A stretch of DNA of 15,320 nt from Candidatus Poribacteria bacterium WGA-3G. Its GTDB lineage: Bacteria > Poribacteria > WGA-4E > WGA-3G. The stretch lies in contig ASZN01000005.1 of assembly GCA_000406005.1 (NCBI GenBank), positions 1 through 15,320 on the forward strand. Direction: 5' to 3'. Below the pieces are notes generated by a model. The model was not told the origin of the DNA and made no database searches. It worked only from the letters and a program-made list of their open reading frames with translations. Positions 1 through 6,978 of the stretch are shown here, piece after piece (positions within the stretch are counted from its first letter, which is position 1; every line of letters starts with the position of its first letter). The position numbers and the translations under genes were made by a program.

Positions 1-13
1 TCATCAAATTCTT

Positions 14-55
14 CGGTGTGGAAACCCCTGTCTTTAGGCAGGGGAGGAAACACCG
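14..55 (+). repeat. Bulged hairpin with CTTTAG loop; IS200/IS605-end-like or terminator
   Basis: CGGTGT (14-19) pairs with ACACCG (50-55), and inside it CCCCTGTC (25-32) pairs with GGCAGGGG (37-44) around a TTTA loop. A run of T follows at 60-65, so on the plus strand it could also act as an intrinsic terminator for a gene left of the window. G/C stems closed by CTTTAG are typical of IS200/IS605 ends and TnpB-associated RNA. The family assignment is an inference. Confidence 0.4.
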
Positions 56-417
56 CTCCTTTTTTAGTTTTAGATTCCCCAAAGTGGGGTGCGGGTTGTT
101 TTTTCGCCACAGACCCGTTGGCGATTTTCTCCGATTGAGCTGCTTCTTTTCGGAAGTGCTGTCACCATCTCCGATCCGACCTGACCCGGTGTCTTTGAAA
201 AAACAGGTAATTTCCCTTGCGGGTTGTATATTGCCCCATCCAGATCACAACACCCATGCTACCTGAGACTTGGGGAGTATCTGAAGCTAATAGCCCACCA
301 CAGACGTTTGCTTCGTCAGACATGTTAGGACTGCCATGCCCAAGTGTTGCGATATATTACTGTAGTCAATGAGTTACCCCCGTTCAACCGATAGACTTGG
401 CTGCCGTGTTGAGCAAG

Positions 418-438
418 CCCCCATGCTTTAGCTGGGGG
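418..438 (+). repeat. Second CTTTAG hairpin, possible partner end of an IS605-type remnant
   Basis: CCCCCA (418-423) pairs with TGGGGG (433-438) around a loop containing CTTTAG. It has the same sense as the hairpin at 25-44. Two such hairpins in one orientation about 400 bases apart fit the left and right ends of a small non-autonomous IS200/IS605-type element. Two unrelated remnants are equally possible, since there is no transposase and no cleavage site I can confirm. Confidence 0.35.
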
Positions 439-497
439 TCACTGACTCCATCATCTCCAATGTTAGTGTTTTTGTTTATCACACGTTCGTTCGTAGT

Positions 498-515
498 CGT
501 GCGATTCATCGCACG
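498..515 (-). terminator. Palindromic hairpin downstream of the PSD1 gene (dispersed repeat copy 1)
   Basis: CGTGCGAT and ATCGCACG form a perfect 8-bp stem with a 2-base loop, starting 7 bases after the minus-strand stop codon at 523. A 30-base stretch (489-518) recurs at 7415-7444 with one mismatch, also downstream of a minus-strand gene. It has no U-tract on the minus strand, so calling it a terminator is an inference from position. A dispersed intergenic palindrome is the safer description. Confidence 0.45.
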
Positions 516-522
516 TCCCGTA

Positions 523-3420
523 TCAATCCAAAAAGATAAATTCGTTTAGATTCAACGCCAGTAACGCAAATCGGTCCAGCGCAACTTCTGCACTCACGCC
601 TTCATGCTGCTGAAGTTCTCGCATGAAGGTCAACGCCTGCTGAATCTCTGTTGGCTCCGGTTCACGACACAGTACAAGTCGAAGTCCAAATCGTACACGG
701 TCTTTGACCGTCACACCACCCTCCCACCGCATTCTGTTGGCAAAAGCGACGGCTTGGTCGTTGATAAACTTACCGTTGAGCATCGTCAGCGATTGTGTCG
801 GTACCGTTGTCGAAAAACGGACCGGGCAGCTCGAATCGGTGTCTGCTTGATCGTATTGGTTCAGGATAGGCACAAGCAACGAGCGTTTGACCTTTACATA
901 AATACTGCGTCGATTCGCCTCATCCGGCGGTGATTGTCCCCAGACACTCCTTGGTCTTGAGGATGTCGCCAGTACCTCTGCCGGCAGTTCAGGAAAAACA
1001 CTGGGTCCCCCCATTTTGAGGTTCAGTTTTCCAGTAATCCAGAGTACTGTATCCCGAATCTCCTCCGCAGTCAAGCGGCGCATGTCGAATCGCCAGAAAA
1101 GATCGTTATTCGCGTCCTGTTGAACGCACCGTGAATTGCTCTGCGCCGACATCTGATAGGCGTTTGAGGTCATTATCAGTTTGTGCATCGCCTTTAAACG
1201 CCAGTTAGACGCGATAAATTCAGAGGCGAGCCAATCAAGAAGTTCGGGGTGTGTCGGTGGTGTACCGAGTTGTCCGAAATCGTTGGTTGAGCGGACAATC
1301 CCACGTCCAAAATGGTATTGCCAGATCCGATTGACCATCACGCGTGCTGTGAGCGGGTTCTCAGCACTCGCCACCCACGCCGCGAAGACACTCCGTTTCC
1401 CAGACGATTTTGCACCCTCTGGCACAGGTGGCACCTCCACAGTAGGCGGGTTCAACACCGCAGGAAATGCCGGTTCGACCTCGCGTCCGACGAGATGTGG
1501 GTTGCCGCGCCGAAGGATGCGCGTAGGGGGTTGCTCGCGCTCTGAAACTGCTAAAGCCTGATGTTCGTAAGGCACGCGCCGTCGCCGTTGCTCATTTCGC
1601 TGTTTTTTCAATTCTCTCTGTTGAGCCACTAACGCCTTCAGCGATTCGTTCGTTTCAATAAACTCTGCGTGTGTTTTTAGCAATGCATCAAAATTGACCG
1701 CAGTGTTTGTTGAAAGGGATTGTTTTTCAAAGTCCGGTCCAGACCACGAGACTTCCAGTTGGGGTTTATCTACATCTTTGTTGAAATATTCAAGACGCAT
1801 CGGTACATCACCATGCGTGAGTGCAATTTCTACATCTCGCGCACCAATCAATTCAGCGACTCTGTAACCGTCGAGAATCAATCTACAGGCACCGTGCAGA
1901 TTGATATGAAACGTATAAGTCGCATCTTCTGGCACCTGTAACGTTCCTTCAAAAACCAAGCCGATGTCTTTCTTTCGGCTAGTAGGCGCAAGAGAAAATA
2001 GGTTGCTGAACAGTCTACCTTCGGCAGCAGGTTCCAGGAGATTAAAATTAGTAGGAAACTGATCAAAGGTGTCACGATAGAAGCGATATGTCAGGTCGCG
2101 CATCGGGGACGTTGGTAGATCCGGAGCTATCGCATCTGAAATATGTTGAGCGAGTTCGATTTTGATGATTTCTTGTATCTCAAAGAGTTTATCCTGCGCT
2201 TCTTGTTCCGCGAGTTGCTTTTCAGCGAGTTGTTTGTTTCGTAATGCCTGCTGTTCAGGCGTACCAATGTCGGCAAGGGGACCATGATTGTTCGGGATAA
2301 TGTCATGAAAAAATGCAAGGAGGCTGTAGTAATCCCGCGTCGAAATCGGATCGATTTTATGGTCGTGGCATCGAGCACAACCGATTGTCAGACCGAGCAT
2401 CACCTGTCCCGTCGTCGAAACGATGTCGTCAAGATAGTCGTAGCGTGCAAGTTTCCGATCAGCAGGTCCAGTGTCCCAAACACCGAGCTTGTGATAGCCA
2501 GTCGCAATGACAGTTTCTGTTGTTACGGTATCCAGTTCATCGCCTGCCAGTTGTTCTTTGATGAATTGGTGATATGGTTTGTCTTGGTTGAAGGCGTTGA
2601 TGACGTAATCGCGGTATCGCCATACGTACGGCTTGTCTGAATCGTTCTCATAGCCGTTGGTCTCTGCGTACCGAACGAGGTCAAGCCAGTGCCGTCCCCA
2701 TTTCTCACCATAGCGTGGCGACTTCAGGAGCTTATCAATGAGTTTCTCGTAAGCGTCGGGAGCTGTGTTGTTCAAGAACGCTTCCACCGCCTCTGGCGAA
2801 GGCGGTAATCCTGTGAGGTCGTAGTATACACGGCGGATGCGCGTAAGTTTGCTGGCGGGTGCGGCGGGGGTTAAACCGTGTGCCTCTAATTTTTCGAGAA
2901 TAAACGCGTCAATCGGATTGCTGACCCAATCGGATGCGTTCACTGACGGCACCTGCGGTCGTTTTAGCGGACGATATGCCCAATAAGCTGATGTTGTTTT
3001 AGGAATCGGTTGAACGTCGGCATCTTGAACGGGATAGGGGAGCCCTAAGTTGATCCATTTCGCCAGAATCTCAAGATCGGCCTCATCCAACCTGCCATCC
3101 GGTGGCATTTGTGCCGTCTCTTGACCGTAACCGACCATGTCAAGCAGGAAGCTATCGGCAGGATTTTCTAACGACACCGCCGGTCCATAATTGCCACCTT
3201 TGAGAATAGCATCTCGACTCGTCAATTCGAGTCCACCCTCCACTACATCCCTGCCGCCGTGGCATTGGAAACAGTTCTTCTGGAGAATAGGCTTCACTTG
3301 AGAATCAAAAAATTCTATCTTCTCTGCATCAGTCAGATCATTCGCATAACAGAGATTGAGAGAAGTCAGGACGCACAGGAAAACGGTTGCAAGAAAACAG
3401 GAACGGCGAAGATGTCGCAT
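523..3420 (-). CDS. PSCyt1/DUF1549/PA14-like/DUF1553 secreted protein
   Basis: Large exported protein of the planctomycete-type cytochrome family, function unknown. Residues 1-26 form a signal peptide (RR near the N-terminus, hydrophobic core, LCYA cleavage region). A PSCyt1-type domain follows, with haem-binding motif C50-F-Q-C53-H54 and a possible axial Met in the MPPDG motif (M105). DUF1549/PSCyt2 covers about 165-375 and contains a second C348-A-R-C351-H352-D motif. A charged, probably coiled-coil stretch at about 385-425 leads to a PA14-like beta domain at about 446-570, which may bind carbohydrate. DUF1553/PSD1 covers about 680-935 (NPLTARVMVNRIWQYHFGRG). The ATG at 3420 has a strong AAGGAG site 6 bases upstream. 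The family is abundant in Planctomycetes, Verrucomicrobia and Poribacteria. It is often linked by context to polysaccharide or sulfatase loci, but no such neighbour is visible here. The gene appears full length. Confidence 0.93.
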   Translation of the reverse strand: MRHLRRSCFLATVFLCVLTSLNLCYANDLTDAEKIEFFDSQVKPILQKNCFQCHGGRDVVEGGLELTSRDAILKGGNYGPAVSLENPADSFLLDMVGYGQETAQMPPDGRLDEADLEILAKWINLGLPYPVQDADVQPIPKTTSAYWAYRPLKRPQVPSVNASDWVSNPIDAFILEKLEAHGLTPAAPASKLTRIRRVYYDLTGLPPSPEAVEAFLNNTAPDAYEKLIDKLLKSPRYGEKWGRHWLDLVRYAETNGYENDSDKPYVWRYRDYVINAFNQDKPYHQFIKEQLAGDELDTVTTETVIATGYHKLGVWDTGPADRKLARYDYLDDIVSTTGQVMLGLTIGCARCHDHKIDPISTRDYYSLLAFFHDIIPNNHGPLADIGTPEQQALRNKQLAEKQLAEQEAQDKLFEIQEIIKIELAQHISDAIAPDLPTSPMRDLTYRFYRDTFDQFPTNFNLLEPAAEGRLFSNLFSLAPTSRKKDIGLVFEGTLQVPEDATYTFHINLHGACRLILDGYRVAELIGARDVEIALTHGDVPMRLEYFNKDVDKPQLEVSWSGPDFEKQSLSTNTAVNFDALLKTHAEFIETNESLKALVAQQRELKKQRNEQRRRRVPYEHQALAVSEREQPPTRILRRGNPHLVGREVEPAFPAVLNPPTVEVPPVPEGAKSSGKRSVFAAWVASAENPLTARVMVNRIWQYHFGRGIVRSTNDFGQLGTPPTHPELLDWLASEFIASNWRLKAMHKLIMTSNAYQMSAQSNSRCVQQDANNDLFWRFDMRRLTAEEIRDTVLWITGKLNLKMGGPSVFPELPAEVLATSSRPRSVWGQSPPDEANRRSIYVKVKRSLLVPILNQYDQADTDSSCPVRFSTTVPTQSLTMLNGKFINDQAVAFANRMRWEGGVTVKDRVRFGLRLVLCREPEPTEIQQALTFMRELQQHEGVSAEVALDRFALLALNLNEFIFLD

Positions 3421-3512
3421 AGTCTTCTCCTTGAACTGTGATACATTGCCATCAATTCTAAAGAAGTCGATTGCCTATTTGACGTGAATTCGACTTAAGG
3501 GTTTAGTGAGAT

Positions 3513-3540
3513 GTTGGGTTTCACTTGCGTTCAACCCAAC
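3513..3540 (-). terminator. Hairpin in the gap between the orphan pair and the PSD1 gene
   Basis: GTTGGGTT (3513-3520) and AACCCAAC (3533-3540) form a perfect 8-bp stem with a 12-base loop. It starts 17 bases downstream of the stop codon of the 149-residue gene. No U-tract follows on the minus strand, so termination is inferred from position only. It may be one of the dispersed intergenic hairpins that occur throughout this window. Confidence 0.4.
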
Positions 3541-3556
3541 CTACGTCCCCATTAGC

Positions 3557-4006
3557 CTATGACGATGCTTCTGTCTTTTCTGTTTCCTTCGGAACGATAG
3601 AAATTCGAGCGAGGAAGGCATTGGTACTCCCCTTCTTACAGGGCCAACTGCCTGTTGCCCCTAATTTAAACTTCTGTCCACAGGCAAACGGGTGCCGGAT
3701 TTGTCCTGTGTCGCCGGGTGAAATATCCCACGCCGAGGCGAGTGCTTTATCTGGATATCCTTCTGTCGGCAGTTCAGCGTCACCCGCAAACAGGTCAAAC
3801 GAACCCATCGCCTCCCCTTCGCCTACCTGTATATCAATAATAAGCGTGCCACCTTGTTCAAACGGCGTAGTGTCAATCTCAACAGGTGTATAATCCTGAT
3901 AACCGGCTCCCGGCCCACGGAAGACGTTCAAAACCGCCATCAACTCTTTACGTAAACTAAGATCCAATTCTGGCATTGATTCTTCGCTTTCGGTGGAGAA
4001 ATCCAT
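3557..4006 (-). CDS. Hypothetical protein, 149 residues, second gene of an orphan pair
   Basis: I do not recognise this protein. It has no signal peptide or membrane segment. The first 25 residues are acidic. The rest alternates hydrophobic and polar residues with many glycines, suggesting a beta-rich fold (GGTLIIDIQVGEGEAMGSFD at 52-71). Two cysteines (C109 in HPFACGQKF, C123 in GSWPCKKG) lie in a Gly-rich part and could bind a metal or form a disulfide. The tail (KETEKTEASS) is charged. The ATG lies 10 bases after the stop codon of the upstream 238-residue gene, so the two are almost certainly co-transcribed and may work together. The ribosome site is weak (GGTGAGG). Confidence 0.7.
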   Translation of the reverse strand: MDFSTESEESMPELDLSLRKELMAVLNVFRGPGAGYQDYTPVEIDTTPFEQGGTLIIDIQVGEGEAMGSFDLFAGDAELPTEGYPDKALASAWDISPGDTGQIRHPFACGQKFKLGATGSWPCKKGSTNAFLARISIVPKETEKTEASS

Positions 4007-4016
4007 AACCTCACCC

Positions 4017-4733
4017 TTAGCAGCAGCACCTATTAATTTCAGCGAATTTGTAGAGTTTCAACGCCAATTTTTTACGTGCTTCTTCGGATGTGATGGCATC
4101 CTTCCATTCAATATTGTCCGGTGTTTTTGTCGGCGTGGCAAAGAGTTCCATGCGCGGCACGAAGACCATGTCAGCATACTCAAAGTCGTTGATGTCTACA
4201 TTGCTATTGCGGGGTGGGAGTGAGAGCGAAAAATCACAAATAGTGCCTGTCTTCAGGTTGATGCGTAATCGTCCGGCATATTGTGACGGAATAAAGCGTG
4301 CTAAATATACCTGTCTCTCATTACTTCCCGGTTTCCAGTCCGGATTGGGGCGCGTTGCCAAAGTAAACTCCGCATGAATCCGGAACGTAATGTCGGCATA
4401 ATCTGCTGAGAGCGCGCGTAAGCAGGCAAAGGCACCTTTCTGTCCGTGACGCAACGTGCCTGTAGCACCCGGGTGAAATTGGGAAAGAAACGGAATAACC
4501 CTATACAGATTCAGTTCCCAAACATCTCCTACCGCCACAGTTGATGATGGAAGAAAGGCACTGAAAGCATCTCCCTTATATTCTCTAATAGGTTCGTGTG
4601 GCGACAGATCAAAGAGTTCCGTATTTTCTGGTGAGTTTTTGTGTAGGTTATAAGTCGCATCGGCAATCGGGTCCCAATGCGCATGGACCTGCAAAACTGG
4701 CGAATTCTTCAAGGTAGTGCTGAAATCTATCAT
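4017..4733 (-). CDS. Hypothetical protein, 238 residues, first gene of an orphan pair
   Basis: I cannot assign this protein to a family. It has no signal peptide or membrane helix and looks soluble with many beta strands. A distinctive central part contains HPGATGTLRHGQKGAFACLRAL (about 93-114), ADITFRIHAEFTL, then LARFIPSQYAGRLRINLKTGTI and PPRNSNVDINDFEYADMVFVPRMEL. The last residues are Arg-Cys-Cys-Cys, an unusual run that might bind a metal or be redox active. The ATG at 4733 has GGAGAG upstream at a rather long spacing. The gene is followed after 10 bases by the 149-residue orphan, and a MITE-like element (4761-4882) lies immediately upstream. That element separates it from the coiled-coil gene and may affect its expression. 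Confidence 0.72.
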   Translation of the reverse strand: MIDFSTTLKNSPVLQVHAHWDPIADATYNLHKNSPENTELFDLSPHEPIREYKGDAFSAFLPSSTVAVGDVWELNLYRVIPFLSQFHPGATGTLRHGQKGAFACLRALSADYADITFRIHAEFTLATRPNPDWKPGSNERQVYLARFIPSQYAGRLRINLKTGTICDFSLSLPPRNSNVDINDFEYADMVFVPRMELFATPTKTPDNIEWKDAITSEEARKKLALKLYKFAEINRCCC

Positions 4734-4760
4734 AGGTCTTTTCTCTCCAAATTGATACCG

Positions 4761-4882
4761 TAGGACTTACGCATTGCTTCTTAAAGTCCCCTGATAAGCG
4801 GGATTTAGGGGGTTAAAAATATCGAAAATACTGCTTTTTTGGGTCCAAATGTCCAATATTTGCTCAGTTTGCGTAAGTCCTA
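4761..4882. mobile_element. MITE-like element with 13-bp TIRs and 5-bp target duplication
   Basis: TAGGACTTACGCA (4761-4773) is matched by its exact reverse complement TGCGTAAGTCCTA (4870-4882). Both ends are flanked by TACCG (4756-4760 and 4883-4887), as expected of a target-site duplication. The 122-bp element encodes no transposase, so it would need one supplied in trans. A degenerate copy of one terminus (11 of 13 bases) lies at 13442-13454. A short minus-strand reading frame crossing the element is not a gene. Confidence 0.8.
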
Positions 4883-4926
4883 TACCGAATAATTTGGTGA
4901 AGGTGTTGTGCATGTCTACATTATTA

Positions 4927-5274
4927 TTAGTTACGTCCAAAAATTGCAATAATAAGACCTACTATAGTAAGTGTGAATAGTACCCACCACTTTACCGAAG
5001 ACTTCCACTCATTTTCCATCCGGGTCAATTTAGCCTCGTATGGCTTAAGTTGACCTTGAATTGTTTCGATTAATTCTATAGATCTTAATTCACTTTCGAT
5101 ATTGTCTATTCTTTCTTCACAGCGCTTTAGCCCAGCCTGAATATGCTTGATTCGCTCGTCAACAACAGCTTTGTTTACGCGAAATTCGGAACCCAAATCT
5201 GTTGGTTCGGAGGACTGCCGTTCCCAATCTTCTGGTTGCACATCCAAATCCGGTTTTCGATCTTGCATTGGCAT
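4927..5274 (-). CDS. Small coiled-coil protein with C-terminal membrane anchor
   Basis: A 115-residue protein that I cannot name. Residues 1-35 are polar and acidic. About 35-90 is a heptad-like, highly charged helix (DERIKHIQAGLKRCEERIDN, then ESELRSIELIETIQ and KLTRMENEW), probably a coiled coil. Residues about 93-112 form one hydrophobic membrane segment (WWVLFTLTIVGLIIAIFG) with only a few residues after it. A cytoplasmic coiled coil with a tail anchor is the simplest reading. The layout resembles small XhlA-like proteins, but this is not established. The ATG lies 10 bases downstream of the TPR gene's stop codon, so the two are probably one operon. The coding DNA is AT-rich like the TPR and GIY-YIG genes and unlike hisF and murJ. 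Confidence 0.7.
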   Translation of the reverse strand: MPMQDRKPDLDVQPEDWERQSSEPTDLGSEFRVNKAVVDERIKHIQAGLKRCEERIDNIESELRSIELIETIQGQLKPYEAKLTRMENEWKSSVKWWVLFTLTIVGLIIAIFGRN

Positions 5275-5284
5275 ATTCCACTGA

Positions 5285-6463
5285 TTACTGGCTGAATTTA
5301 GTCAGGAGATTTTCAATCTTAGATCTAAGTTTTTCATTATGTTCTGCTAAACTCAAGGCCGTTTGGAGATCCCGCTCTCCACCTTCCTGTTGGTTCAGCA
5401 AAAGTTTCGTCATTCCACGGTTATAGTGGAATGTGGGATTGTTGGGCTGTATACGGATTGCCAAATCGAAATCAACGATTGCTTCATTGTAAAGACCCAG
5501 TTGACTCTTTGCAATTCCTCTATTGCTGTAGATCCCAACAAGATCAGGGGCTATGCTGATTGCTTCATCAAAGTCGTCTATAGCTTCATCAAATTGCCCC
5601 AATTCTGCTTTCGCATTACCACGATTGTTATAAGCAAGCATATTACGTGGATCCAGTAAGATGGTCTTGTCAAAGTCGTCTATAGCTTCATCAAGTTCTC
5701 CCAATTTAGCCTTCACATTACCACGATTAGTATAGATCTCAGAAAGATCAGGGGCTATGCTGATTGCTTCATCAAAGTCGTCTATAGCTTCATCAAATTG
5801 CCCCAATTCTGCTTTCGCATTACCACGATTATTATAAGCAACCACTAAATCAGGTTGCAGATCAATTGCTTTGTCATAATCAACTATAGCCTCCTCAATC
5901 CGCCCTAGTTGTCGCTTAGCGAGTCCACGATTAGTGTAACTATCAGGAAGATCTGGATCAAGACTGATTGCTTCATCAAAATCATCTATAGCTTCATCAA
6001 ATTGCCCCAATTCTGCTTTCGCATTACCACGATTGTTATAAACAGGTACAAAATCAAGTTGCAGATCAATTACTTTGTCGTAATCAACTATAGCCTCCTC
6101 AATCCGCCCTAGTTGTCGCTTAGCATTTCCCAAAAAGAAGTAGATTATGTAGTTATCAGGTTGAATTCGGAGTGCTAGGTCAAAATCAGCAATAGCAGAC
6201 TCATATTGAGCTAACTCGTACTTCGCAAGTCCTCGGTTATAGTAAAAAATAGCATTATCGGGTTGAATTCGGAGTGCTAGGTCAAAATCAGCAATAGCGG
6301 CCTCTAATTGCCCTAATTGAGCCTTTTGAATTCCCTCAGAATTGTAGTCCTTGGCATCTTTAAGCTCTATCACCTGAGAAGTATTAGCTGCCGGAACAGA
6401 TGGATAAAAGCCAGTATTGCCTTCCATATTTCCGTAATTATAGTAGTCGCTATGAATATTCAT
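5285..6463 (-). CDS. Tetratricopeptide repeat protein (about ten TPRs)
   Basis: After about 40 non-repetitive residues, the protein is made of about ten consecutive 34-residue TPR units of the form YxNRGxAKxxLGxxxEAIxDFDxAIxxxPD, so it is a superhelical protein-protein interaction scaffold. I see no signal peptide, membrane segment or catalytic domain. Two unit types alternate (GNAKAELGQFDEAIDDFDEA and AKRQLGRIEEAIVDYDK), giving a 204-bp DNA period with near-identical blocks. This indicates recent internal duplication. The frame opens with a TTG at 6478 and several Met codons. I prefer the ATG at 6463 (MNIHSDYY) because GAGG lies 6 bases upstream. The next gene starts 10 bases after the stop. 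The partner and pathway are unknown. Confidence 0.88.
   Translation of the reverse strand: MNIHSDYYNYGNMEGNTGFYPSVPAANTSQVIELKDAKDYNSEGIQKAQLGQLEAAIADFDLALRIQPDNAIFYYNRGLAKYELAQYESAIADFDLALRIQPDNYIIYFFLGNAKRQLGRIEEAIVDYDKVIDLQLDFVPVYNNRGNAKAELGQFDEAIDDFDEAISLDPDLPDSYTNRGLAKRQLGRIEEAIVDYDKAIDLQPDLVVAYNNRGNAKAELGQFDEAIDDFDEAISIAPDLSEIYTNRGNVKAKLGELDEAIDDFDKTILLDPRNMLAYNNRGNAKAELGQFDEAIDDFDEAISIAPDLVGIYSNRGIAKSQLGLYNEAIVDFDLAIRIQPNNPTFHYNRGMTKLLLNQQEGGERDLQTALSLAEHNEKLRSKIENLLTKFSQ
5585..6060 (-). repeat. 204-bp higher-order repeat inside the TPR gene
   Basis: Blocks beginning AAATTGCCCCAATTCTGC occur at 5591, 5795 and 5999, exactly 204 bases apart (two 102-bp TPR units). They are followed by almost identical sequence. 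The similarity at nucleotide level, including silent positions, points to recent duplication or gene conversion. Copy number may vary between strains, and the region is prone to assembly collapse. Confidence 0.8.
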
Positions 6464-6576
6464 CATAAACCTCATCAATATCGCGATAAATAGCAGTCAA
6501 AAGGTCCTTATGAGGTTGCCTCTTACATTGGACATCCCATTTTTTCGTAGCCATAAAGTTGATTAGAAGTTACCAG

Positions 6577-6975
6577 TTAATACCACGGAGGTAGGTTCAC
6601 TGGTATAGGTAGAACATCTGGATATTCTCCCACTAGAGGTTTAAGCATGTTAGCAAGATACCTTTCCACACCAAGCCTGTCATCTTCTATTTTAACTTCA
6701 GCCCATGTGACATATAAAGGTCGAAATTGCGGAATAGGGCGAGGAGGGAATTGTTGAACTGTTCGGTATGCTGTAATTTGTGGATTTGTTCGATGATATA
6801 GTATTCGCTCCCTGATTTCCCCTTGCCCCACTCTAATTGCTATGGAATTACCTAATTTATCCCAATACCAAATGACATAAACACCCATAAGGTTGTTAAA
6901 ATGTACACTGGTTAAGTCCAATGAATATAATCCACACCACACGTTGTTCTCACATTTATTCCAATCAACGTACAT
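6577..6975 (-). CDS. Divergent GIY-YIG-like nuclease domain protein
   Basis: A 132-residue protein whose layout matches a minimal GIY-YIG domain, though it is divergent. GVYVIW (31-36) stands for the GIY strand and IAIRVGQG (45-52) for the YIG strand. R55 or R57 and H61 in EIRERILYHR match the conserved Arg and His helix. E104 in GVERYLANMLKP matches the catalytic Glu, followed by the family's usual Pro-containing end. The Tyr of the second motif is replaced by Arg, so activity is uncertain. Standalone members include repair, restriction and homing-type enzymes, and I cannot choose among these. The ATG at 6975 has only a weak ribosome site. The TPR gene follows after about 110 bases in equally AT-rich DNA, so it may belong to the same accessory block. 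Confidence 0.6.
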   Translation of the reverse strand: MYVDWNKCENNVWCGLYSLDLTSVHFNNLMGVYVIWYWDKLGNSIAIRVGQGEIRERILYHRTNPQITAYRTVQQFPPRPIPQFRPLYVTWAEVKIEDDRLGVERYLANMLKPLVGEYPDVLPIPVNLPPWY

Positions 6976-6978
6976 CTT

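Larger units (their letters stand above)
1..522. other. Non-coding region with IS200/IS605-like hairpins
   Basis: About 520 bases with no convincing gene. The possible 82-residue reading frame at 18-266 on the plus strand begins inside a hairpin and shows no recognisable domain. I see two stem-loops with a CTTTAG loop (14-55 and 418-438), listed separately, and a palindromic repeat at 498-515 just after the stop codon of the minus-strand gene. A minus-strand stretch of about 60 codons around 165-350 is open but matches nothing I know. The region may be the remains of a non-autonomous IS605-type element, but no transposase is visible. Confidence 0.5.

Noticed and set aside
18..266. 82-codon plus-strand reading frame in the left intergenic region
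   Set aside because: It starts inside the CTTTAG hairpin, has no recognisable domain and lies in repeat-like DNA.
4767..4949. 60-codon minus-strand reading frame
   Set aside because: It runs through the MITE-like element and its flank and has no ribosome site or domain.
5585..6060. CRISPR-like regularly spaced repeats
   Set aside because: The 102/204-bp period is in frame and encodes TPR units; it is a protein repeat.
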